A stretch of DNA of 64,000 bases from Sulfitobacter sp. W027 (GTDB lineage: Bacteria; Pseudomonadota; Alphaproteobacteria; Rhodobacterales; Rhodobacteraceae). Where the stretch lies: the NCBI RefSeq assembly GCF_025143985.1, contig NZ_CP083564.1, positions 2,635,001 to 2,699,000 on the forward strand. Direction: 5' to 3'. Shown piece by piece: positions 18,491-27,168 of the stretch. The notes under the pieces are model-generated. The model did not search any database. It was not told where the DNA came from and was given only the letters and a program-made list of their open reading frames with translations. The position numbers and the translations under genes are program-made. Each line of letters opens with the position of its first letter. Position 1 is the first letter of the stretch.

Positions 18491-19780
18491 ATGACCCTCG
18501 ATCCTGATCTGAAATCCCGCATCCTTCAGGCCGTTGAAGACGGTTTCGCTGAGCAAGTGAGCTTTACCCAGCAACTCGTGCAAACCCCTTCCCAACGCAG
18601 CCATGAACATGCGATCCAAGACCTGCTGTTTCGCAGCTTGCAGAGCCGTGGCTATGCGATGGACCGCTTCAAAATGGACCGCGCCGCGATTGAGGCGCAT
18701 CCCGGTGGCTCGAAATATTCCGACCAACACTCCGACGCGCCCATCGTCGTCGGCATCCACCGTCCGCGCGATGAGGTTGGCCGGTCGCTGATCCTACAAT
18801 CACATCTCGATGTGGTCCCCGAAGGGCTGCACGACATGTGGGATGATCCGCCCCTGTCGGCCAAGATCGACGGCGACTGGATGTATGGCCGGGGCGCGGG
18901 CGATATGAAGGCGGGGGCAGCGGCGAATATCTTTGCGCTCGACGCGCTGCGCCGCATCGGGCTGCAACCGGCAGCGACCGTCTATGTGCAATCTGTGGTG
19001 GAGGAAGAATCCACTGGCAACGGCGCGCTCCAAACCTTCCTACAAGGCTACACCGCCGATGCGGTCTTCATCCCCGAACCCGAAGAAGAGATGCTGGTCC
19101 GCGCCAACACCGGTGTCATTTGGTTTCAGGTACAAGTACGCGGCGTGCCCGTCCATGTGCGCGAAATGGGCGAAGGGGCCAATGCGATTGACGCGGCCAC
19201 CCGCGTCATCACCGCCTTGCGCGAGATGGAGGAAGACTGGAACGCCGAGAAAGGCGACCACCCGCATTTTGAAGACGAAGCCCATCCCATTAACCTCAAC
19301 ATCGGCAAGATCGAAGGCGGTGATTGGGCGTCTTCGGTGCCGTCATGGTGTAACATCGATTGCCGCGTTTCCATCTACCCGGGCCGCAGCGCCGAGGATG
19401 CCGCGCGGGAGATCACAGAGCGGGTCAAGGCCTTCGCCCAAAGCGACAACTTCCTGTCGAACAACCCGCCCAGGGTGGTCTTCAACGGCTTTCACGCCGA
19501 AGGCTATGTGCTGGAGCCCGGCAGCGATGCCGAAGCCGTGCTGGAACGCGCCCATGAAGAGGCCATCGGCGCGCCGCTTCAATCCTTCATGACGGCGGGC
19601 TATCTCGATACGCGGGTCTATGCGCTTTACAACAAAATCCCGGCGCTCTGCTACGGGCCAAAATCGCGCAACATCCATGGGATCAATGAATCCGTCAGTC
19701 TCAGTTCGGTGAAAAGGATCACGCAGGCCATGGCGCTCTTTATCGCGGAATGGTGCGGGACCGAGGATATCGCCCCATGA
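18491..19780 (+). CDS. M20-family deacylase (ArgE/DapE type)
   Basis: 429-residue metallohydrolase that probably removes an N-acyl group from an amino acid-like substrate. The metal-binding pattern is clear: LQSHLDVVPEG, then GRGAGDMKAG, the EEEST catalytic Glu pair and FIPEPEEE. A dimerisation domain separates the two catalytic halves. It overlaps the kinase gene by 4 nt. With the HDAC-like enzyme this gives the operon two deacylases of different folds. Confidence 0.88.
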   Translation: MTLDPDLKSRILQAVEDGFAEQVSFTQQLVQTPSQRSHEHAIQDLLFRSLQSRGYAMDRFKMDRAAIEAHPGGSKYSDQHSDAPIVVGIHRPRDEVGRSLILQSHLDVVPEGLHDMWDDPPLSAKIDGDWMYGRGAGDMKAGAAANIFALDALRRIGLQPAATVYVQSVVEEESTGNGALQTFLQGYTADAVFIPEPEEEMLVRANTGVIWFQVQVRGVPVHVREMGEGANAIDAATRVITALREMEEDWNAEKGDHPHFEDEAHPINLNIGKIEGGDWASSVPSWCNIDCRVSIYPGRSAEDAAREITERVKAFAQSDNFLSNNPPRVVFNGFHAEGYVLEPGSDAEAVLERAHEEAIGAPLQSFMTAGYLDTRVYALYNKIPALCYGPKSRNIHGINESVSLSSVKRITQAMALFIAEWCGTEDIAP

Positions 19781-20889
19781 CCGAGGTCGGGATCACGCCT
19801 CAGGGAGGCCTGCCCCCCTTCCTCAGCGGGGTGCTGGTCGAAGAGAGCGGCAAAAAGACCGATCTTCTGGCGCAAGACCCGCCCGCTTTTGACGCGGCAC
19901 TTGCGGCTGAAGTCGCCTTGCAACGCTATGGTATCTCGGGTGAGATCAAGCCACTGGCGGCGGAAAAGGATGCAAATTTCCTGATCACCCTGCTCACGGG
20001 GCAAAAGGCGTTGCTGAAGATCACCAATGCCGCCGAAGAGCGTGCTGTAACCGATATGCAGACTGCCGCGTTGATGCATCTGGCCGCCGCCGACCCCGAC
20101 CTCCCCGTGCAGCGCATCTGCGCCAGCCTCAGCGGCAAAGCAGCCGAGGTTGCCACCGCCGCCGATGGTCAGTCCCATGTCGTGCGCCTGATGACCTTCC
20201 TTGGCGGCACCGTCCTCAGCAATGCCACGCCCCGGCCCGGCCTTCACCGCGCTTTGGGGGATTTTCATGCGCGGGTGGCACTGGGGCTGCGCGGTTTTTT
20301 CCATCCGGCGGGGGGGCATTTCCTGCAATGGGACATCAAACAGGCGGGCCATCTGCGCCCCCTGCTGACGGATGTGCAGGATGCCGCATTGCGTGCCGAA
20401 CTGGAGCGTATCCTTGATCACTTTGATGCAGAAGTCGCGCCTCAATTGCCGCATCTGCGGGCACAGGTCGTACATAACGATTTTAATCCGCATAATATTC
20501 TGGTCGATGGGCAGGAGGCGCAGCATCCCGTCGGGCTGATTGATTTCGGCGACATGGTGCATACGCCGCTGGCCTGCGATCTGGCGGTGGCCTGTTCCTA
20601 TCAGCTCGGCCAAGGCGCGGACCCGCTGCAAGATGTTTGCGAGATGGTCACAGGCTTTGCCAAACGCCTGCCGCTTGAGCCGGATGAAATAGCGCTTCTG
20701 CCAAGCCTGATCCGGCTGCGCCATGCCACCACCTTGGCGATCGGCGCCTCACGCGCGCGGCGCTATCCCGACAACGCCCCCTATATTCTGCGCAACGCCG
20801 CCGCCTCTCAGCGCGGGCTGGCTGCATTGGACCATGTCGGCGACATCGCCGCGATCAAAGCCCTACAGCATGCTGCGGGAACGGAGTGA
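19777..20889 (+). CDS. APH-family kinase, hydroxylysine-kinase-like
   Basis: 370-residue phosphotransferase. The catalytic loop is VVHNDFNPHNILVD, followed by the metal-binding LIDFGDMVHTPLACDLAVA. That pair, especially DFGDMVH, is characteristic of the hydroxylysine kinase (AGPHD1/HYKK) branch rather than antibiotic kinases. The ATG at 19777 overlaps the upstream stop (ATGA) and is preferred to the longer frame. The next gene encodes a phospho-lyase-type PLP enzyme, so the pair should phosphorylate a hydroxyl on an amino compound and then eliminate the phosphate. Confidence 0.8.
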   Translation: MTEVGITPQGGLPPFLSGVLVEESGKKTDLLAQDPPAFDAALAAEVALQRYGISGEIKPLAAEKDANFLITLLTGQKALLKITNAAEERAVTDMQTAALMHLAAADPDLPVQRICASLSGKAAEVATAADGQSHVVRLMTFLGGTVLSNATPRPGLHRALGDFHARVALGLRGFFHPAGGHFLQWDIKQAGHLRPLLTDVQDAALRAELERILDHFDAEVAPQLPHLRAQVVHNDFNPHNILVDGQEAQHPVGLIDFGDMVHTPLACDLAVACSYQLGQGADPLQDVCEMVTGFAKRLPLEPDEIALLPSLIRLRHATTLAIGASRARRYPDNAPYILRNAAASQRGLAALDHVGDIAAIKALQHAAGTE

Positions 20890-22223
20890 CCCCCATGACC
20901 ATGATCAACGCCTATGACAGCGCCCAAGCCGATGCCCTGATGGCAGCCGACCGTGCGCTGATCGCGCGCCGCGCCAAGGCGCTCGGCCCAGCGTACCGGC
21001 TATTTTACGATCAACCACTGCACATCCAACGCAGCTCAGGGGTTTGGCTCTGGGATAAGGACGGACGCAAATACCTCGACGCCTATAACAACGTCGCCTC
21101 TGTCGGCCATTGCCACCCCCGCGTTGTCGAGGCCATCACCCGGCAATTGGGCGTTCTCAATACCCACACCCGCTATCTGCACGAAGACGTAGTGACCTAT
21201 GCCGAACGGCTGCTAGCAACCATGCCCGAGGCGCTTGGCCATGTGATGTTCACCTGCACCGGGTCCGAGGCGAATGACATCGCCCTGCGCATTGCCCGCA
21301 GCTATACCCGGCGCGAAGGCGTGATCGTCACCCGGCTTGCCTACCACGGGCTGACCGAGGCTGTCGCGGAACTGTCTCCGTCCTTGGGTGACTTCACCCC
21401 GCGCAGCCCGCGCATCCGACTGATCGACGCGCCCGATACGCTGCGCATTCCGACAGCCGAGCAAGGTGCCAACCTTGCCGCCGATCTCGCCCAAGCGATT
21501 GCCGAGATGCGCGCCGATGGGATCGAGCCTGCGGCCTTCATCGTCGATACGATCTTTTCCAGCGACGGGCTGCACCCTGATCCGGCGGGGTTTCTGAAAC
21601 CGGCGGTTGATCTGATCCGTGCCGAAGGCGGGCTTTTCATTGCCGACGAGGTACAACCCGGCTTTGCCCGCACCGGCGAGGCCTTCTGGGGTTTCCAGCG
21701 CCACGGGCTGGTCCCCGATATGGTGACCATGGGCAAACCTATGGGCAACGGCTTTCCCCTGTCAGGCACTGCGATGCGCCCGGAATTGGTGAAAGAGTTT
21801 GGCGAGAAGGCCCGCTATTTCAACACCTTTGGCGGCAATCCCGTGGCCGCCGCTGCTGGCATGGCGGTGCTTGATGTGATCGCGGATGAGGGCTTGCAGG
21901 CCAATGCCGCGAAGGTCGGTGACTTCCTCAAGGGCGGATTGCAGGACATCGCCACGCGCTATCCCGAAATCGGTCATGTGCGCGGCGCGGGGCTGTTTCT
22001 GGCGGTCGAATGCGTCACCTCGCGCGAGACCAACGCGCCCGACGCGGCCCGCGCCAAGTTCGTGGTCAACCACCTGCGTGAGAACGGTGTTTTGATCAGC
22101 GCCACCGGACCGGGCGCCAATGTGCTGAAAATCCGCCCGCCGCTTGTGCTGCAGCAGCCAGAGGCGCAGATGTTCCTTGATGCGGTCGAGGTGGCCTTTG
22201 CCGCAGCGGAGGCCAAGGGGTAG
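20886..22223 (+). CDS. Class III aminotransferase-fold PLP enzyme, phospho-lyase type
   Basis: 445 residues of fold-type I PLP enzyme. YLDAYNNVASVGHCHPRV and LNTHTRYLHEDVV closely resemble ethanolamine-phosphate and 5-phosphohydroxylysine phospho-lyases (AGXT2L1/2). The PLP lysine is in MGKPMGNGFP and the cofactor Asp in IADEVQPGF. A second ATG at 20895 is an equally good start. Coupled by a 4-nt overlap to the kinase gene, it would convert an O-phospho amino alcohol to an aldehyde, ammonia and phosphate. An ordinary transaminase is the alternative. Confidence 0.8.
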   Translation: MTPMTMINAYDSAQADALMAADRALIARRAKALGPAYRLFYDQPLHIQRSSGVWLWDKDGRKYLDAYNNVASVGHCHPRVVEAITRQLGVLNTHTRYLHEDVVTYAERLLATMPEALGHVMFTCTGSEANDIALRIARSYTRREGVIVTRLAYHGLTEAVAELSPSLGDFTPRSPRIRLIDAPDTLRIPTAEQGANLAADLAQAIAEMRADGIEPAAFIVDTIFSSDGLHPDPAGFLKPAVDLIRAEGGLFIADEVQPGFARTGEAFWGFQRHGLVPDMVTMGKPMGNGFPLSGTAMRPELVKEFGEKARYFNTFGGNPVAAAAGMAVLDVIADEGLQANAAKVGDFLKGGLQDIATRYPEIGHVRGAGLFLAVECVTSRETNAPDAARAKFVVNHLRENGVLISATGPGANVLKIRPPLVLQQPEAQMFLDAVEVAFAAAEAKG

Positions 22224-22239
22224 CGTCCGTCCTCCGAGC

Positions 22240-23070
22240 TCCTCCTATGCCTCGTGCAAAGCACGCCCACCTCCCGCGCAGGAGTTGGCCATTCAAGGTC
22301 CAACTGCAGCACCGAGGCAAGCAGCTGCTTGGTATCGGCATGTTGCGACGCGCCAAAGATGTGATTGTGTCCACCTTACTTGATGTTCCTGCCATCTTTC
22401 ATCACGATCATCCTAAACACGCTTGCGTCTACTGTGGCCAAATTACGGGTAATAAATATAAGGGTCAGGTCTCATTCGGTTTGCAGCTTGACTAATGGCC
22501 GCAGTTTACCCTCGGCTGCGGGCTAATCCACAGCGCTAATCACATCGTTGCTGATGATAACCTCTGCTTTGGCGGACAGTGCACGGGCGATACCCACGCG
22601 TTGCTTTTAGCCACCGGAAAGCTCGCTGGATTTGCGATGCAAACCGCGCGCTAAAGATCACCCAAATCCATCAATTCGCCACCACATGCACGTAGCTTCC
22701 GCACTTTGTAGCCGGTACACTTCCGTAAGGGCCAGACTAAAACCCCACAAGAAAGAGTTTTGGGTTAAGTGATGCATCCGCCGACTGCTAGATCATTCGT
22801 ACATTGCGCCACTTCGTCGCCGAGCGCCTAGCCAACTGCGGCTCTTTTAATGCGGGCCGTCGTTCTGGAAAACCGCCAATTAGAAGAAGCAGCAAGCACG
22901 CGATCACCCGCATGAAGGTGGATTGACCTGACCCGCTCTCCCTCAACCAAAGCCACGGTTTGGTTGCGCGGAAAGGTGAGGTTTAAATCGGCCAGTACTT
23001 TAGGCTCTGCATGCAATCGCGCCGAGCCATAATGCTGTCTAACGGCAGCGCGTTCTTGGCTGGCAAGCAT
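22240..23070 (-). pseudogene. Decayed ABC transporter ATPase (oligopeptide type)
   Basis: Reading the minus strand from 23070 gives KVLADLNLTFPRNQTVALV, then a +1 shift recovers ESGSGQSTFMRVIA (Walker A). After a degraded stretch one frame reads ELSGG-stop-KQRVGIARAL, VIISNDVISAVD (signature and Walker B), DLTLIFITRNLATVD (switch) and FGASQHADTKQLLASV (oligopeptide-type C-terminus). At least four in-frame stops (TAA, TAG, TGA, TAA) and one frameshift make it non-functional. It fills most of the region between the aminotransferase and kaiC genes. Confidence 0.85.
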
Positions 23071-23456
23071 TCGTTTGCAGTGGTTTACCCCGTTTCATTA
23101 TCTTTGTTATGTGACGCGCCCGTGCTGCGGCCAGAAGTATAGATATCCAAGCAAAACGCGACAGAACTTTGTTGCGGATAGACATTTTTTAACAATTCCG
23201 TGAAATTAGCCGGCAGGACTGGGGGGGGTATAGTCCTTGATGCCTTCATACGGTTAATTTTGAAAAAGGATCGTATCCACTCTGCAGCCCTTGGCTTCCA
23301 CTTCAATCTCTAGGTGGCGACCATCAGTCTCAGCCCAGAGAAGAACAAACCCACGAAAACTTCTAAAACCTCTTGATAGCTGCTTCCAAATACTACGTTT
23401 ACTCTCTCAACGAACGCCCTAACTGATTCCCAAGATCCGAGTGGACATAACACAGT
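23071..23456. other. Non-coding region upstream of kaiC
   Basis: 386 nt with no convincing ORF. It contains a run of G around 23221 and must hold the kaiC promoter, but no clear -35/-10 pair or operator is visible to me. Confidence 0.4.
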
Positions 23457-24974
23457 ATGAACGACACCAAGACGGCTGATGCAGTGCCGAGATTATCCAC
23501 CGGGACTTTAGGTCTGGACAGCGTGCTGCGGGGCGGCATTTCTCCGGAACGGCTTTATCTGGTTGAGGGCACGCCGGGATCGGGCAAGACGACGCTGGCG
23601 CTGAAGTTCCTGATGGAGGGGCGCGCGTCGGGCAGTCAGGGGCTCTATATCACCCTGTCCGAGACGGTGAACGAGTTGACCGCAGTGGCGCAATCGCATG
23701 GCTGGACCCTCGATGACATTGCTCTGTTTGAGATGGTGGCTGAGGATGAGTTCAGCTCGGACAATGAGCAGTCTTTGCTACACCCCAGCGAAGTCGAGCT
23801 TGGGGAGACCGTGCGCGGGATTATTGACTTGGTCGAGAAAACCAATCCCGACCGGGTGGTGCTCGACAGTCTGTCAGAACTGCGGCTATTGGCGCAGAAC
23901 CCATTGCGCTATCGGCGACAAATCCTTGCGTTGAAGCATTTCTTCGCGCGCCGGAAGTGCACCGTTTTGATGTTGGATGATCGCACAGCGGAACCGGGTG
24001 ATCTGCAACTGCATTCCATTGCGCATGGCGTTATCTCGCTGGAGCATTTGGCAAATGACTTCGGCTCGGAGCGGCGGCGTTTGCGGGTGATCAAAATGCG
24101 CGGGCTACAGTATCTTGGCGGCTATCATGACTTCACGATCGAACGCGGTGGCATCTGCGTCTATCCGCGTCTGGTCGCAGCACAGCATCACCGCCCGCAT
24201 TCGACGGAACCTGTCACCACTGGTCTTAAGGAACTCGACGCGCTTTTGGGCGACGGTCTGTTTCCCGGCACCAACGCGTTGTTGGCCGGACCCGCTGGTG
24301 TGGGCAAGACGACAACAGCAGTGCGTTGTATGATTGCGGCGCTGAAGCGTGGACAGAATGCGGCCTATTTTCTCTTTGATGAGCGCCTGTCTACTTTGCT
24401 GATCCGGTCCAAGGCGCTCGGCATGGACCTGCAGCCCTTTATCGACAGTGGCACGCTTCAGATCCGCCAGATCGACCCGGCGGAGCTCTCTCCCGGTCAG
24501 TTTGCCCATGCGGTGCGCAGCGCGGTTGAAGTCGACGATGCAAGCGTCGTGGTCATCGACAGTTTGAATGCCTATCTGCATGCGATGCCCAGCGATAACT
24601 TTCTGGTGCTCCAAATGCATGAATTGCTGAGCTATCTTGCCCAGCAAGGGGTGGTGTCCATAATGGTACTCGGCCAACACGGGATCACCGGTGATCTGCG
24701 TTCGGATGTCGACATCAGCTATCTTGCGGATAGCGTGTTGATGATGCGGTTCTTTGAGGCTGAAGGCGAAATTCGGAAGTCTATCTCTGTTATCAAAACG
24801 CGAACCTCGGCCCATGAGCGCAGCATTCGTGAGTTCAAGATTGATCACAACGGCATCACCATCGGCGAGCCGATCCGCGGATTTTCCTCTATCCTGTCCG
24901 GGACACCAGTCTACAACCAGTCAAAGGGTGATCTGATGTCGCTTCAGACGAGCGATCAGGATGGCTCCAGTTGA
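23457..24974 (+). CDS. kaiC: KaiC-like double-domain RecA-type ATPase
   Basis: 505 residues with two KaiC domains, Walker A GTPGSGKTT at ~38-46 and GPAGVGKTT at ~278-286. The second-domain segment aligning with the cyanobacterial phosphorylation site reads DISYLADSV: Ser421 is present but the adjacent Thr is Tyr. No kaiA or kaiB is nearby. Instead an HWE-type histidine kinase overlaps its stop and a single-domain response regulator follows, so it likely works in a signalling module rather than a full clock. Confidence 0.9.
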   Translation: MNDTKTADAVPRLSTGTLGLDSVLRGGISPERLYLVEGTPGSGKTTLALKFLMEGRASGSQGLYITLSETVNELTAVAQSHGWTLDDIALFEMVAEDEFSSDNEQSLLHPSEVELGETVRGIIDLVEKTNPDRVVLDSLSELRLLAQNPLRYRRQILALKHFFARRKCTVLMLDDRTAEPGDLQLHSIAHGVISLEHLANDFGSERRRLRVIKMRGLQYLGGYHDFTIERGGICVYPRLVAAQHHRPHSTEPVTTGLKELDALLGDGLFPGTNALLAGPAGVGKTTTAVRCMIAALKRGQNAAYFLFDERLSTLLIRSKALGMDLQPFIDSGTLQIRQIDPAELSPGQFAHAVRSAVEVDDASVVVIDSLNAYLHAMPSDNFLVLQMHELLSYLAQQGVVSIMVLGQHGITGDLRSDVDISYLADSVLMMRFFEAEGEIRKSISVIKTRTSAHERSIREFKIDHNGITIGEPIRGFSSILSGTPVYNQSKGDLMSLQTSDQDGSS

Positions 24975-26419
24975 CCAGCCTATCGTCGCCTGCGGAAGCC
25001 GAGGAAGAGGCGCCGTCTGATATTCTTGCGTCCGTCGCGGTCATGGCCCCGCGCGGGCGTGATGATGCCGTGGCGCGTCAAGTCTTAGCGAAAGACGACA
25101 TTGCCACGCTATCCGTACCTACGCTAGCGGCGCTCTGTGATTTGATCACCCAGCATGTCGGCGCGGTGTTGATCACCGAAGAAGCCTTGGGCAGCGCGGA
25201 TACAGAGGCGCTAGCCCAAGCCTTGGACGCACAGCCGTCATGGTCAGACGTGCCGTTTATCGTGCTTGCCAATGGCACCACACATAACCGCAGCGAAACG
25301 GCCGCAAAGCGCATGGACAGCCTGAGCAACGCCGTGCTGTTGTCGCGCCCGCTCCATGCGGAGGAGCTGATCCGCGCTGTGCGATCCGCTTTGACGGCCC
25401 GCAGCAGGCAGCATCAAGCGCGTCGGCAGTTGGAAGAATTGCAACTGCGCGAGCGCCAGCTGTTTGAGAGCGAAGCCAAGTTTCAGGCCATTGCCAACTC
25501 GGTGGATCAGATGATCTGGTCCACCCTGCCGGACGGGTTTCACGACTACTATAACGACCGTTGGTATGAGTTTACCGGCGTCCCCGAAGGCACTACCGAT
25601 GGCGAAGGGTGGAACGGGATGTTCCACCCAGATGACCAAGAGCGGGCGTGGCAACGCTGGCGACACAGTCTTACCACTGGCGAGAGTTACGAGATCGAAT
25701 ACCGCCTACGCCACCGCTCGGGCGACTACCGCTGGGTGCTGGGCCGGGCCAAACCCGTGCGCGGCCAAGATGGCACCATCCTGCGTTGGTACGGCAGTTG
25801 CACCGATATTCATGAGATCAAAGTGGCGGAAGAGCAGCGCCAGTTAATGTTAGGCGAGATGAACCACCGGGTGAAAAACACGCTTGCCATGGTCAATGTG
25901 ATGGTCTCGCAAACCCTGCGCCTGTCGGATAACCTGCGCGACGCGCAGACCGCGTTGCAGTCGCGCATCTCCATGATGGCGCAGGCCCATGACCGGCTGA
26001 TTGCAGCCTCCTGGGCGGAAACCCGAATGCCCGAAGTGATCGATGCCGCCCTCGCCCCACACCGCACCGGAGAGGGCCGCTTTTCCATCGAAGGGCCCGA
26101 TGTGGCCGTGGGCTCGAAACAGGCCTTGGCCATGACCATGGCGCTGCATGAGCTTTGCACCAACGCAGGCAAATACGGGGCGCTTTCAGTAAAGGGCGGC
26201 AAGGTACGCATTTACTGGGAGCAGACCGGCGACCGCTTTACCTTTACTTGGGCCGAAACCAACGGTCCCACTGTCACGGCCCCGACCAAGCGCGGCTTTG
26301 GCAGTCGGATGATCGAACAAGCGCTTGCCGCATATTTTCAGGGTCAGGTGGAACTTTCCTTCGACCCTGAGGGTTTGCGATTCAGACTCAGTGCGCCCTA
26401 CTCCGGTTTGCTGTCCTGA
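24971..26419 (+). CDS. HWE-family hybrid-less sensor histidine kinase with PAS domain
   Basis: 482 residues. The N-terminal ~135 residues resemble a degenerate receiver-like fold (VLITEEALGS, VPFIVLANG). A short helix and a PAS/PAC domain (~165-285; YYNDRWYEFTGVPEG, YRWVLGRAKPV) follow. The kinase core has EMNHRVKN with the phospho-His near residue 299, an HELCTNAGKYGAL N-box and the W-x-E element FTWAETNG. The TTG start overlaps the kaiC stop (TTGA) with AGGA upstream. No membrane segment: a soluble sensor. It probably phosphorylates the next gene product. Confidence 0.88.
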   Translation: MTSLSSPAEAEEEAPSDILASVAVMAPRGRDDAVARQVLAKDDIATLSVPTLAALCDLITQHVGAVLITEEALGSADTEALAQALDAQPSWSDVPFIVLANGTTHNRSETAAKRMDSLSNAVLLSRPLHAEELIRAVRSALTARSRQHQARRQLEELQLRERQLFESEAKFQAIANSVDQMIWSTLPDGFHDYYNDRWYEFTGVPEGTTDGEGWNGMFHPDDQERAWQRWRHSLTTGESYEIEYRLRHRSGDYRWVLGRAKPVRGQDGTILRWYGSCTDIHEIKVAEEQRQLMLGEMNHRVKNTLAMVNVMVSQTLRLSDNLRDAQTALQSRISMMAQAHDRLIAASWAETRMPEVIDAALAPHRTGEGRFSIEGPDVAVGSKQALAMTMALHELCTNAGKYGALSVKGGKVRIYWEQTGDRFTFTWAETNGPTVTAPTKRGFGSRMIEQALAAYFQGQVELSFDPEGLRFRLSAPYSGLLS

Positions 26420-26445
26420 AGTTCTCTACGCTGCAAAACGAGATT

Positions 26446-26850
26446 ATGAGCTTTTCAATGTATTCTGAGACCCCCCAACGTACTGCCGTTCTTGTTGTAG
26501 AAGACGAGCCCCTGCTGCGCATGGATGCCGTCGACATGATCGAAGACGCAGGTTTCAAGACCTATCAGGCCGGGTCCGCCGATGAAGCTTTGGAAGTGAT
26601 CCGCAACAGTGACGATATCGGTATCCTGTTCACAGACATCGATATGCCAGGCTCCATGGATGGGCTCAGCCTTGCGGCCTGCGTGCATTCGGATTGGCCT
26701 GCAATCTCGATCCTCATCGCCTCCGGCGTCGTGGGCGTAACGGATGAAAAAATGCCGAAAGGGTCGAAGTTCTATGCCAAACCCTATGCGACCAGCCAGA
26801 TCGTGAGGGATATGGAGACTATCTCGGCGGCGCATGTGCAGGGCGGCTGA
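26446..26850 (+). CDS. Single-domain response regulator
   Basis: 134 residues consisting only of a receiver domain. The acidic pocket is VVEDEP and the phosphoacceptor is Asp64 in LFTDIDMPG; the conserved Lys is in FYAKPY. There is no output domain, so it must act by protein contact or as a phosphate sink. It lies 26 nt downstream of the HWE kinase and is the likely partner. ATG at 26446 or 26458 could be used. Confidence 0.9.
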   Translation: MSFSMYSETPQRTAVLVVEDEPLLRMDAVDMIEDAGFKTYQAGSADEALEVIRNSDDIGILFTDIDMPGSMDGLSLAACVHSDWPAISILIASGVVGVTDEKMPKGSKFYAKPYATSQIVRDMETISAAHVQGG

Positions 26851-27168
26851 GGCCGCATTAGGCGGCTAGAGATTATCCAATTGCGGGTGGGATGAAGGTA
26901 ACTTCCACCCCACATGCAATCCCAATCGCGCCCTTACCTCAAATAAAGCTGACCTGCCGGATATTTCACCCTCGGCATGCTGCGCGTGGCGAGGAAGAAG
27001 CCGATTAATAGTGCCCGACCAAAATTTGGCACAAAGTGGTGCGCGTATTGGATTTTCACATGATCGCGCGAAGGGGAACCGGCAAATGCAGCGGGCCCAT
27101 CTACCCTTGTGGGCCTGCCCACGCGACAGACGATTGACACAGCCAGCGTCAGGCCGCACCACCGAAGT
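26851..27168. other. Intergenic region between response regulator and transglycosylase
   Basis: 318 nt with no supported gene. It has two weak stem-loops just after the response regulator stop (GCCGC/GCGGC at 26852-26866, and a bulged GGGTG...CACCC stem) without U-tracts, and an inverted repeat GTGGGC-CT-GCCCAC at 27109-27122 shortly upstream of the transglycosylase start. Confidence 0.4.

Noticed and set aside
17534..18760. Minus-strand ORF of 408 residues
   Set aside because: Antisense to the ThDP enzyme and M20 genes and spans their boundary; composition typical of a shadow frame.
19651..20724. Minus-strand ORF of 357 residues
   Set aside because: Antisense to the APH-family kinase; no family features.
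19777..20889. Aminoglycoside resistance kinase
   Set aside because: The DFGDMVH motif and coupling to a phospho-lyase-type enzyme point to a metabolic kinase.
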